Assembly: GCA_934591815.1 (NCBI GenBank)
Contig: CAKTPV010000019.1
Coordinates: forward strand, 1-35,888
Direction of reading: 5' to 3'
Origin: an uncultured Oscillospiraceae bacterium
GTDB taxonomy: Bacteria; Bacillota; Clostridia; Oscillospirales; Oscillospiraceae
DNA length: 35,888 bases
Made by a program: the position numbers and the translations under genes
Part shown: positions 16,602-23,410 of the stretch, piece by piece
How the letters are laid out: every line of letters begins with the position of its first letter
How positions within the stretch are numbered: position 1 is the first letter of the stretch
Notes under the pieces: model-generated
The model's database searches: none
The model's input: the letters and a program-made list of their open reading frames with translations, nothing else
What the model was told of the DNA's origin: nothing

Positions 16602-17696
16602 TCAGGTATCCAGTTTTTCGGCAAGTGCCTTGTCCAGCCGCACCGCGCCGTAGAGATTCTTGGCGGAGCAGCCCGCCCGTCCGCCGCCGGCACAGGCGCA
16701 GGCGCAGGCACAGGCACAGCTGCTGGCGCAGGCGCAGTGTCCGCCGCCGCCGAAGCCGCCGCCTCCAAACCCACCGCCGCGGCTGCCGCCGCCGAAGCCG
16801 CTGCTGCTACTGCTGCGGGGCGGGCGGGGCCGCTTCTTGGTGCCAACGCTGCCGGGACGGGGCTTGCCGTCCCGTCCGGCGGGGTACCAGAGGTGGTTGA
16901 CGAACACATACCGCGTGCCGAAGCCGCCGGCATAGCTGCCAGCTATCTCCCGAATGATCCGCACCACCACCCAAACGATAAAGATGGTGATGATCAGCGT
17001 CAGGAACAGGGCCGCCATTCTCGTGTCCTCGTCCTCCTCGTACCAGTCGTCATAGTCATTGTCGGGCTGGCTGCCGATGCTGTTCTCCGGGGACAGTACG
17101 GTGGGCCAATCGGTGTAGCGCACCTTCACGTTCATCTTGTAGCCGTAGGACTGGTCGGAGGCGGTGATGGTCAGTCCATCCGCCACCGTCACACTGTCCG
17201 CGCCGGAAACTGTCCCCTCGGTGAAGTCACCGGTCAGACCGGCGGGGTCGTGCCACATCAGGGTCATGGCCCCCATCTTGGCCTCGTCGAACCATCCGGG
17301 GGTATAATCGTAGAGCACGGTGCCGCCGTCCAGCCCGTACATATACTCCTGCACCCAGCGGTAGGAGAACGTAAACGTCTCGTTTTTCTTGTAGGCGCGG
17401 TCCAGATAGACGTACATATAGCGGTTGTCGAAGGACAGGCGCTCGATGTTGTCGGTCAGGGCGGTCTTCTCCCGGATGGAGCCGTTGGGGATGCCGACCT
17501 TCAGCTCCTGCCCGTAGGGCAGCTCCTCCAGCGCCGTCCACGTCAGGGAGACGGTGATGGTCAGGCTGCCATCGTCGGTGTTGGGCAGCACGTCCACGTC
17601 GTAGCGGTCGATGTAATCGTAATCCGCCCACGCGATGGCGGTGCAGCACAGCGCCGCCAGCACCGTCAGCAGCAGGATATGCAGCTTCTTCAGCAT
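16602..17696 (-). CDS. Membrane protein with a C-terminal Cys-Ala repeat tail; candidate substrate of the adjacent radical SAM enzyme
   Basis: A 364-residue protein starting with MLKKLHILLL. It has a signal peptide (residues 1-24), an extracytoplasmic beta-rich domain with many Asp, Tyr and Trp (about 25-222), one membrane span (about 227-247) and a cytoplasmic tail by the positive-inside rule (RIIREIAG, KKRPRPPR). The tail has a Ser/Gly-rich stretch (295-319) and then HCACASSCACACACACA at 320-336, GGGRAGC to residue 343, and a conserved-looking end with KNLYGAVRLDKALAEKL. Eight Cys lie in this tail (321, 323, 327, 329, 331, 333, 335, 343); the only others are C17 and C18 in the signal peptide. 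The extracytoplasmic domain recalls DUF2207/TPM-type proteins, which also end in Gly-rich tails, but I cannot assign it firmly. The start overlaps the radical SAM stop (ATGCTGA) with a GGAGGGAG site upstream. Confidence 0.8.
   Translation of the reverse strand: MLKKLHILLLTVLAALCCTAIAWADYDYIDRYDVDVLPNTDDGSLTITVSLTWTALEELPYGQELKVGIPNGSIREKTALTDNIERLSFDNRYMYVYLDRAYKKNETFTFSYRWVQEYMYGLDGGTVLYDYTPGWFDEAKMGAMTLMWHDPAGLTGDFTEGTVSGADSVTVADGLTITASDQSYGYKMNVKVRYTDWPTVLSPENSIGSQPDNDYDDWYEEDEDTRMAALFLTLIITIFIVWVVVRIIREIAGSYAGGFGTRYVFVNHLWYPAGRDGKPRPGSVGTKKRPRPPRSSSSSGFGGGSRGGGFGGGGFGGGGHCACASSCACACACACAGGGRAGCSAKNLYGAVRLDKALAEKLDT
16668..16739 (-). repeat. Cys-Ala (CxC) coding repeat, tandem hexamers
   Basis: This stretch codes for residues 320-343 of the membrane protein. 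At DNA level it is a run of hexamers of the type GCAGGC/GCACAG, each coding Cys-Ala, interrupted once by Ser-Ser. Two arrays (two units and five units) are separated by that interruption. Such a repeat could change length by slippage, in steps of one Cys-Ala unit without a frameshift. Confidence 0.85.
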
Positions 17697-19075
17697 CGCG
17701 CTCCCTCCTCCCTGTTGCCGCCTTGCAGCTGGCAGATATGATCCATTTTGGCGCTCTCCGCCCGGATGGCGGCGCAGCGCTCGCTGTTCCAGACAGACGC
17801 CCAGTCGTCGGTGAGCATATTGCCCAGCGGGGCGCTGCTCAGCCAGCTCTGGCAGGGGATGATGCTGCCGTCCGGCGCCAGCGCCATGTTGCTCAGGCAG
17901 GCGCCGCAGCTGGGGATCAGGTGCAGTCCCAGTGCGCGCAGCGTCTCCTCCGGCAGCCAGCCGGGGCTGGTGAAATCCAGCTCCATGCCCAGCTCCTCCA
18001 CCACGGCCACCGCCTCTTGCAGCACCTGCGTCAGCGCCTGCTCCGTCAGACGGGTGGCGCGGCTCTCCGCGCCCTCGGCGCTGCCGGAGGGGATCAGACC
18101 GGAACAGGTGGCATACCGCACACCCAGCGACGCGGCAAAGCGCAGCGTGGCGGCATAGTCCGTGTTCAGGCTGCACAGCGGCGTGTTCACGGAGACGATC
18201 AGCCCCGCCGCCACGGCGTTTCGGATACCCTGCACCGTCTTTTCAAAGCCGTCGGCGCCCACCAGCGCGTTGTGGATGGCAGGGTCGGCGCTGTACAGGG
18301 TGACCTGCACGCTGTCCAGGCTTGCGTCGTACAGCTTGGCGCACAGCTCCGGCGTCAATAGCTGGCCGTTGGTGTTCAGCCGGGTGACGAACCACTGGGC
18401 GGCGTCCACCAGCTCCACCAGATCGGCGCGGAGGGTGGGCTCGCCGCCGGTGAACGTGACCTGTGGGATATTGGCGCTTCGCAGGCGGCGGAGGATGTCC
18501 AGCCATTGCTGGGTGGACAGCTCCGGCGCGTCCGCCAGCGACTGCCCCGCGGCGTAGCAGTGCAGGCACTTCTGGTTGCAGTGCCACCCACCGTCCTTGC
18601 GCATGGCGCTGAGCATCAGATCCATGCGGTGGGGTGCCGTCATCTCGGCGGCATAGTCGCCCAGCGACAGAACGCCCACCTCCGCCTCCGGCTCCTGTCC
18701 CCGGGCGATGGCCACCAGTGAGGTGAGCATCAGGAACAGATCCTCCGCCAGCTCGGTCTTTTTGGTGAACGGATAGGTCTTATGTGTCTCCGCCACAGCG
18801 GCGTCCGCCATAGCGTGCCAGTCGGACTCGCTGATCTCCAGCCCGGCAAAGGGCTCCAGCCTGTCCATAAAGTTGGCCAGCAGAATGGCCCACGACAGGT
18901 TCAGCGGTATCAGCTTGTCGCCGTTGAGCAGCAGCAGAAACGGTGCGTCCGCCGCGTCCTCCCGCGGGGGGATCATGTGGATGCGGACAGCGCCGCGTCC
19001 CTTGGGGTCCAATGTAATGTGCCGCACGCAGCGCAGGTGCTTCCGGCGGTATCGCTGTTCCAGAAAAGCGGGCAT
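17690..19075 (-). CDS. Radical SAM protein with SPASM-like C-terminal cysteines; candidate peptide-modifying enzyme
   Basis: A 461-residue protein. The N-terminal 155 residues form a domain I do not recognise (a segment LLLLNGDKLIPLNLSWAILL is weakly reminiscent of PqqD-like recognition elements). The radical SAM core follows: C166, C170 and C173 in CNQKCLHCYA hold the SAM [4Fe-4S] cluster, and TFTGGEPTLR (207-216) is the GGE motif. The C-terminus has CGACLSNMALAPDG, IIPCQSW, LGN, W429, C434 and C448, the layout of a SPASM or twitch domain that binds extra clusters in enzymes acting on peptides. The start at 19075 is supported by AAGGGAGG. The gene overlaps the next by 7 bases (ATGCTGA). The target is inferred to be the Cys-Ala tail of that neighbour; this is untested. 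Confidence 0.85.
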   Translation of the reverse strand: MPAFLEQRYRRKHLRCVRHITLDPKGRGAVRIHMIPPREDAADAPFLLLLNGDKLIPLNLSWAILLANFMDRLEPFAGLEISESDWHAMADAAVAETHKTYPFTKKTELAEDLFLMLTSLVAIARGQEPEAEVGVLSLGDYAAEMTAPHRMDLMLSAMRKDGGWHCNQKCLHCYAAGQSLADAPELSTQQWLDILRRLRSANIPQVTFTGGEPTLRADLVELVDAAQWFVTRLNTNGQLLTPELCAKLYDASLDSVQVTLYSADPAIHNALVGADGFEKTVQGIRNAVAAGLIVSVNTPLCSLNTDYAATLRFAASLGVRYATCSGLIPSGSAEGAESRATRLTEQALTQVLQEAVAVVEELGMELDFTSPGWLPEETLRALGLHLIPSCGACLSNMALAPDGSIIPCQSWLSSAPLGNMLTDDWASVWNSERCAAIRAESAKMDHICQLQGGNREEGARC

Positions 19076-19110
19076 GGGCAAGCCTCCCTTCCATGCATTC
19101 AGATGCGTAG

Positions 19111-19139
19111 AGTATACCACAGGCGTCTGCGAATGGCAA
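19111..19139 (-). promoter_or_regulatory. Extended -10 promoter of the radical SAM operon
   Basis: On the minus strand, TTGCCA (19139-19134) and TATACT (19116-19111) are separated by 17 bases, with TGG directly before the -10 box. Transcription should start near 19104, about 28 bases before the start codon. It is a strong vegetative-type promoter. Confidence 0.85.
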
Positions 19140-19140
19140 T

Positions 19141-19166
19141 AAAAACGCCCCGCCTTCCGGCGGGGC
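19141..19166 (-). terminator. Intrinsic terminator after divIC (minus strand)
   Basis: An 8-bp GC stem (19147-19154 with 19159-19166; GCCCCGCC/GGCGGGGC), loop TTCC, followed on the minus strand by a U-run from the A's at 19141-19145. It closes the recJ-divIC gene string just upstream of the radical SAM promoter. Confidence 0.88.
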
Positions 19167-19180
19167 AGGGTGCGCTATGG

Positions 19181-19474
19181 TCAGTCGTTGACATCGTAGA
19201 AGATGCGCTCGCCATCCTCGGCCAGACCCAGCAGGTCGCGGGCCAGCGCCTTGATGAACTCCGGGTCGTCCTTCTTGCTCAGGTCAGAGCGGAGCGCTTC
19301 GTTCTCCTGTTTTTTCTCCTGCATCTGCTGGGTGAGGGCCGCCTCCTGCGCCCGCACGTCCTTCAGCCGTCCGTAGACGTTGATGATCTCCACGCCCACC
19401 ACCACGATGAGCACGCTCAGCACCAGCAGCAGGACAGCGCTGGGCTTTTTTTTGCGGGCCTTTTTCTGCGCCAT
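19181..19474 (-). CDS. divIC: Septum formation initiator family protein (DivIC/FtsB)
   Basis: DivIC is a small bitopic divisome protein that pairs with FtsL and FtsQ/DivIB to control septal wall synthesis. The 97-residue protein has a Lys/Arg-rich cytoplasmic N-terminus (AQKKARKKKPS), one membrane span (about 13-32), a coiled coil (about 36-68: KDVRAQEAALTQQMQEKKQ) and the family end motif (PEFIKALARDLLGLAEDGE). The size and layout match. Position after yabP-yabQ is as in Bacillus, supporting divIC rather than another FtsB. The first part of the gene overlaps the extended yabQ frame. Confidence 0.92.
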   Translation of the reverse strand: MAQKKARKKKPSAVLLLVLSVLIVVVGVEIINVYGRLKDVRAQEAALTQQMQEKKQENEALRSDLSKKDDPEFIKALARDLLGLAEDGERIFYDVND

Positions 19475-19946
19475 GTCTGTCCTCCCCCTTTCGCGGCCCT
19501 TTTGACCGCATTCGTATCTTTATTGTAGCGCAGGCGCGGCGAAAAGGAAAGTGTTTTTTCAGGAAAATGGCGGCTTTTTTCAGCCACCGGACGGCGATCA
19601 CCGCCGGACAGCACAGCAGACGGCAGAACTGCACCGCCGCGTCCAGCCAGAACTCCCACAGCGGACGCAGCAGCGGCGGCAGCGTCAGCCCGTACAGCAC
19701 CGCGCCCAGCGCCACGCCGGTGAGCATATACAGCCGCAGCTCCCCCTCCCCGATGCGCAGGGTGAACCACAGCAGCAAAAGCCCCACCACGGCGATATAC
19801 AGGCCGTCGGCAAGGCCGGTGAGACGCCGGTCACGGCGGCGGCGAAGCCGCACGGCGCGCAGCAGATCGTAGACCATGGCGGAGGCGGCGCCCAGCAGCG
19901 CCGCCGTCAGGTAGGCGGTCAGCTGTTGGGAGACATGGTTTTCCAT
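19284..19946 (-). CDS. yabQ: Spore cortex biosynthesis protein YabQ
   Basis: YabQ is a polytopic membrane protein needed for spore cortex formation. The first 140 residues fit the family: ENHVSQQLTAYLTAALLGA start, GAASAMVYDLLRAVR after the first span, further spans around 46-60 and 68-93, and WLKKAAIFLKKHF. Past residue about 150 the frame continues without a stop over the first 191 bases of divIC, and the predicted sequence becomes Gly/Arg/Ala-rich as expected for an out-of-frame reading of a GC-rich gene. So the stop codon that would normally end yabQ before divIC is absent, or the gene has a read-through tail. yabQ starts 1 base after yabP ends. Confidence 0.83.
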   Translation of the reverse strand: MENHVSQQLTAYLTAALLGAASAMVYDLLRAVRLRRRRDRRLTGLADGLYIAVVGLLLLWFTLRIGEGELRLYMLTGVALGAVLYGLTLPPLLRPLWEFWLDAAVQFCRLLCCPAVIAVRWLKKAAIFLKKHFPFRRACATIKIRMRSKGPRKGEDRHGAEKGPQKKAQRCPAAGAERAHRGGGRGDHQRLRTAEGRAGAGGGPHPADAGEKTGERSAPL

Positions 19947-19947
19947 A

Positions 19948-20235
19948 TCAGCCGAACAGCCGGGACAGGAACGAGCCCTGCCGCACCTCCGTGTCCTCGT
20001 AGGTCACGGCGTCGATGCGGCCGTCCACCTGCATCTCGCCGCCGTCCAGCGACAGCTTGCCGATATGCAGCTCCTCCCCGGTGATGATGAGCGTGCCGGC
20101 GCTGGTGGTGGTGACGATGCAGCTCTCATCAAAGCGCACCACGTCCTCCACGCCGGAGATGCTCAGCTTCTCCCGCCCCTCGATCTGGAGGCGGTGATAG
20201 GCGGCCGCGCCGCCGTCGGTCATGTCGTAAGGCAT
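19948..20235 (-). CDS. yabP: Sporulation protein YabP
   Basis: A 95-residue YabP/YqfC-type protein linked to spore coat and cortex assembly. The typical features are the ISGVEDVVRFDE segment, TSAGTLIITGEELHIGKL, and the GEMQVDGRIDAVTYED block, all small beta strands. The start at 20235 has a GGGAGGGAG site somewhat far upstream (about 10 bases). An alternative in-frame ATG at 20223 has no better site. It lies between rqcP and yabQ as in other endospore formers. Confidence 0.93.
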   Translation of the reverse strand: MPYDMTDGGAAAYHRLQIEGREKLSISGVEDVVRFDESCIVTTTSAGTLIITGEELHIGKLSLDGGEMQVDGRIDAVTYEDTEVRQGSFLSRLFG

Positions 20236-20292
20236 AAAAAAGCGCTCCCTCCCACAGAGTTTTCACTCCATCGTATGAGGGAACGCCCGGTA

Positions 20293-20556
20293 TTATGACA
20301 GTTTGTCCGGCTGGGGCGCGGCCTCGCGGTACATGGCAGCCGCCGCGTCCTTGCCCACGTTCTCCGTGACGCTCAGCACCTCCACCGTCAGGGTGTTCTG
20401 GCCGAAGCGGATGGAGATGATGTCGCCCACCTTCACATCGTAGGATGCGCGCTGCACCCGGCCGTTGACGGTGACGCGCTCGTTGTCGCAGGCCTCGTTG
20501 GCCACGGTGCGGCGCTTGATGAGGCGGGACACCTTCAGATATTTGTCAAGACGCAT
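20293..20556 (-). CDS. rqcP: RNA-binding S4 domain protein RqcP (YabO)
   Basis: An 87-residue S4-domain protein. RqcP (YabO) acts in ribosome-associated quality control, stabilising tRNA on stalled 50S subunits during alanine tailing by RqcH. The S4 fold is visible at residues 1-60: MRLDKYLKVSRLIKRRTVAN, RVTVNGRVQRAS and VKVGDIISIRFG. The start ATG at 20556 is preceded by AAGGAGG at 6-base spacing; the longer frame has no site. Position between hup and yabP follows the Bacillus yabO gene order. Confidence 0.92.
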   Translation of the reverse strand: MRLDKYLKVSRLIKRRTVANEACDNERVTVNGRVQRASYDVKVGDIISIRFGQNTLTVEVLSVTENVGKDAAAAMYREAAPQPDKLS

Positions 20557-20581
20557 AGGGTTCCTCCTTAAAAACGGTAAA

Positions 20582-20607
20582 GGAGCCGGTGTGGTCACAC
20601 CGGCTCC
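20582..20607 (-). terminator. Hairpin after hup (minus strand), possible partial terminator
   Basis: A perfect 12-bp stem (20582-20593 with 20596-20607; GGAGCCGGTGTG/CACACCGGCTCC) with a tight GT loop. On the minus strand it is followed by TTTACCGTTTTT, a broken U-tract that runs into the rqcP ribosome site. It may end most hup mRNA and lower expression of the genes beyond. Confidence 0.75.
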
Positions 20608-20620
20608 CGTGAAAGCAAAA

Positions 20621-20896
20621 TTACTCCGCGACGGCGTCCTTCAGGGCCTTGCCGGCCTTGAAAGCGGGCACCTTGGAGGCGGGGATCTCCACGGTCTCCT
20701 TGGTACGGGGGTTCAGGCCGGTACGGGCGGCGCGCTTCTTGGTCTCGAAGGAGCCAAAGCCCACCAGCTGCACCTTCTCCTCGGCCTTCAGCGTCTCGGT
20801 GATGGTCAGCAGCGTCGCGTTGACAGCGGCCTCGGTGTCCTTCTTGGACAGGCCGGTCTTCTCCGCCACAGCGGCGATCAGTTCGGTTTTATTCAT
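20621..20896 (-). CDS. hup: HU family DNA-binding protein
   Basis: A 91-residue HU protein, a histone-like dimer that bends and compacts DNA. The N-terminal [20 protein letters not shown] helix pair and the [22 protein letters not shown] beta-arm with KAGKALK at the C-terminus are diagnostic. The start at 20896 has GGGAGGAAC about 7 bases before it. It is inserted between mazG and rqcP, where Bacillus has none, although this position is common in clostridia. A hairpin downstream separates it from rqcP. Confidence 0.97.
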   Translation of the reverse strand: MNKTELIAAVAEKTGLSKKDTEAAVNATLLTITETLKAEEKVQLVGFGSFETKKRAARTGLNPRTKETVEIPASKVPAFKAGKALKDAVAE

Positions 20897-20972
20897 GATA
20901 GTTCCTCCCAAAAATTCATTAGTTGACGCCGTTCCCCTCCGGGCGGCGTATCTCAAAACGATCGAGATCGCA

Positions 20973-21761
20973 TTAAGAACGTTTTGCTTCGTTCCACAGG
21001 GCGGTCATCTCCTCCAGCGACAGCTGGGAGACCTCCCTCCCCTGTGCCGCCGCGCCGTTCTCCACGGCACGAAAGCGGCGGATAAACTTTTCGCAGGTGC
21101 TGTTGACCGCGTCCTCCGGGTCGCAGGCGCAGAACCGTCCCACCTTCACGGCGGCGAACAGCACGTCGCCCAGCTCCTCCGGCACGTCGCCGCCTTCCTC
21201 CACGGCGCGGCGCAGCTCGGCCACTTCCTCCTCCAGCTTGTCCAGCGCGCCCTGTACATCCGGCCACTCGAAGCCGGCGGACGCCGCCTTGTTCTGGAGC
21301 TTTTCAGCCCGCCAAAGACCCGGCAGGCTCCGTGCCACGCTGTCCATACTGTCGGCCACGGTCTTCTGACCCTTTTCCTGCCGCTTCAGCTTGTCCCAGC
21401 TGACCGGCACCGCCTCGGGCGAGTCCTCGTGCCGGCTGCCGAACACATGGGGGTGGCGGAACAGCAGCTTTTTCACCACGCCGTCGCACACGTCGTCTAT
21501 GGTGAAGCGTCCCGCGTCGGATTCGATATCCGCGTGGAACACCACCTGCATCAGTACGTCGCCCAGTTCCTCCTTGAGAAGCACGGGGTCGTCGTTGTCG
21601 ATGGCCTCGGCGGCCTCGTAGGCCTCCTCCAGCAGTCCGCGCCGGATGGACTGGTGGGTCTGCGCCTTGTCCCAAGGGCAGCCGTCCTCCGAGCGGAGCA
21701 GGCGGATGATCTCCAGCAGATCCTCATAGCCATACTGCGGTTTCCTAACAAAATCTATCAT
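20973..21761 (-). CDS. mazG: Nucleoside triphosphate pyrophosphohydrolase MazG
   Basis: MazG hydrolyses (d)NTPs and damaged nucleotides to NMP and PPi. The 262-residue protein has two MazG repeats. The first contains [14 protein letters not shown] and [13 protein letters not shown], then [16 protein letters not shown] (the E-x-x-E ... E-x-x-D magnesium site). The second contains [14 protein letters not shown] and [12 protein letters not shown]. Bacillus YabN carries an extra N-terminal methylase-like domain that is absent here. AGGAG precedes the ATG. It follows the SpoVB-like gene after 48 bases. Confidence 0.94.
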   Translation of the reverse strand: MIDFVRKPQYGYEDLLEIIRLLRSEDGCPWDKAQTHQSIRRGLLEEAYEAAEAIDNDDPVLLKEELGDVLMQVVFHADIESDAGRFTIDDVCDGVVKKLLFRHPHVFGSRHEDSPEAVPVSWDKLKRQEKGQKTVADSMDSVARSLPGLWRAEKLQNKAASAGFEWPDVQGALDKLEEEVAELRRAVEEGGDVPEELGDVLFAAVKVGRFCACDPEDAVNSTCEKFIRRFRAVENGAAAQGREVSQLSLEEMTALWNEAKRS

Positions 21762-21809
21762 ACTTATGCTCCTATTGCAAGAGGTTTTCGCTTTGCCGAC
21801 CCTAAAAGT

Positions 21810-23396
21810 TCAGCGCAAATGCAGTATTTCCGCGATTTTCTCACCCTTGGGCAGGCCGGCAACGTCAGCCCGCGTCACCGCGCCCAGCGCCAGCGCCAGC
21901 ACGCCGTAGACCACGGCGGCGATAAAGATCGCGGGCAGCACCGCCCAGCGCTCCGGCAGGCAGCGCACCAGCACGCCGTAGGACGAGCGGGCGGCCAGTG
22001 CCATCACTGCCGTGATGAGCAGCGGCTTGGCGAACAGGCGGAGGTAGGCCGGGCGCTCCGGCACACAGCGGGCGATGGCGATGAGATTCAGCACCACGAT
22101 CAGGGCGTAGCAGTACAGCGTGCTGACCGGTGCGCCTCGGACGTTGGTGGCGGGGTCTCCCACCATCAGGTAGTTGGTGACGATCTTCAGAATGCCGCCG
22201 CACAGCAGGGTGAAGACGGGGATGTACTCCTTGCCGTAGGCCTGCAAAACGCCGTTGGTAGCCACCATCAGGCACACGAAGATGCAGGCAAGACCCAGAA
22301 AGGTCAGGTGGTAGGCAGCGGCCTCGGCGGTGTCCGGAACCGCCGGGTACAGCAGGTGCAGGATGGGCCCGGCCAGCACGGACAGTCCCGCCCCTGCGGG
22401 CAGGGCGACGAGGGTGGTCAGCTTCAGGGCAGCGGCGGTGCTGCGCCCCGCGGCGGCGCGGTCGCCCCGGGCCAGCGCGTCGGCGATATCCGGCACCAGA
22501 CTGACGGTGACGGGGTAGATAAAGGACGGCGGCAGGACGAACAGCGTCATGCCGAAGGTGTACTCGCCGTACAGGGCGGTGGCGGCAGCCTCCGTATACC
22601 CCAGCGTGTTCTGGAGGGTGGACATGACCAGTGCCTGATCCAGCAGGGTGATGAGGCTCATGCCCGCCGCCCCCAGCGTAATGGGGATCCCGGTGGTCAG
22701 CAGCTCACGAAGGATCTCGCGCCGCGCAGGCGGCCGGTCGGAGGCGGCGATACGCTCCCGCCGGCGCAGGAGGAACACCGCCAGCACCGTCAGCGACAGC
22801 AGGGAGCCGGCGGTGACGCCGGCAATGGCCCCGGCGGCGCACAGTGAGGCGTCCGCCCCCCGGTGCAGCAGCAGAAGGCACGAGGCAAGGCCGATGACCA
22901 GCTTTCCGGCGGACTCCGTCATCTGGCTGACGGCGGTGGGCGTCATGTCGCCCAAGCCCTGCGTATACCCCCGGACGGCGGAGGTCAGGCAGACGAACAG
23001 CACCGCCGGGCCGAGGACCCGGATGGCGGGCGCGGCCAGCGAGTCGTGGAGCAGGCCGCTGAGCACCTGGGGAAACAGGCACATGACGGCGCTGCACACA
23101 AGGCCGATAACGGCCAGCAGCGCCAGCGCCGTCCGGAAAATGCGGCGCTGGGCATTGCGTCTGCCCTGCGCCGCTGCGCGGGATACCAGCCGGGACAGCG
23201 CCAGCGGCAGTCCTGCCGTGGACAGCACCAACAGCAGGTTGTAGATGTTATAGGCGGCGTAGAAGTGGGCCATACCCTCCTTGTCCAGCAGGTTGCCCAG
23301 CGGGATCTTGTAGAGGGCGCCCAGCACCTTGGTCACCGCCACGGCAAAGGCCAGCACAGCGGCGCCGCTGATAAAGTTGTGCCGTCGCTGTGCCAT
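21810..23396 (-). CDS. SpoVB/YabM-type polysaccharide flippase (MOP superfamily)
   Basis: A 528-residue membrane protein with about 14 hydrophobic spans, related to MurJ, YtgP, YabM and SpoVB of the MVF/polysaccharide-transport group. Visible family features are FISGAAVLAFAVAVTKVLGALYK at the N-terminus (read in two segments), IYNLLLVLSTAGLPLALSRLV, and repeated Gly/Pro-containing spans. Members move lipid-linked cell-wall or polysaccharide intermediates across the membrane, some during sporulation. Location next to mazG and yabP-yabQ matches Bacillus yabM. Whether it works in vegetative wall synthesis or in spores cannot be told. GGGAGGTG precedes the start. Confidence 0.88.
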   Translation of the reverse strand: MAQRRHNFISGAAVLAFAVAVTKVLGALYKIPLGNLLDKEGMAHFYAAYNIYNLLLVLSTAGLPLALSRLVSRAAAQGRRNAQRRIFRTALALLAVIGLVCSAVMCLFPQVLSGLLHDSLAAPAIRVLGPAVLFVCLTSAVRGYTQGLGDMTPTAVSQMTESAGKLVIGLASCLLLLHRGADASLCAAGAIAGVTAGSLLSLTVLAVFLLRRRERIAASDRPPARREILRELLTTGIPITLGAAGMSLITLLDQALVMSTLQNTLGYTEAAATALYGEYTFGMTLFVLPPSFIYPVTVSLVPDIADALARGDRAAAGRSTAAALKLTTLVALPAGAGLSVLAGPILHLLYPAVPDTAEAAAYHLTFLGLACIFVCLMVATNGVLQAYGKEYIPVFTLLCGGILKIVTNYLMVGDPATNVRGAPVSTLYCYALIVVLNLIAIARCVPERPAYLRLFAKPLLITAVMALAARSSYGVLVRCLPERWAVLPAIFIAAVVYGVLALALGAVTRADVAGLPKGEKIAEILHLR

Positions 23397-23410
23397 GCCG
23401 CACCTCCCGC

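Noticed and set aside
16668..16739. Short tandem repeats as a CRISPR array
   Set aside because: Units are 6 bases, in frame, without spacers; they code for the protein tail.
16660..16935. Proline- and Gln/Ala-repeat proteins on the plus strand
   Set aside because: They are the antisense reading of the Gly-rich and Cys-Ala tail of the membrane protein, which has a start, ribosome site and coupled partner on the minus strand.
20649..22847. 732-codon plus-strand frame opposite hup, mazG and the SpoVB-like gene
   Set aside because: It runs antisense through three well-supported genes and their intergenic gaps; no domain is recognisable.
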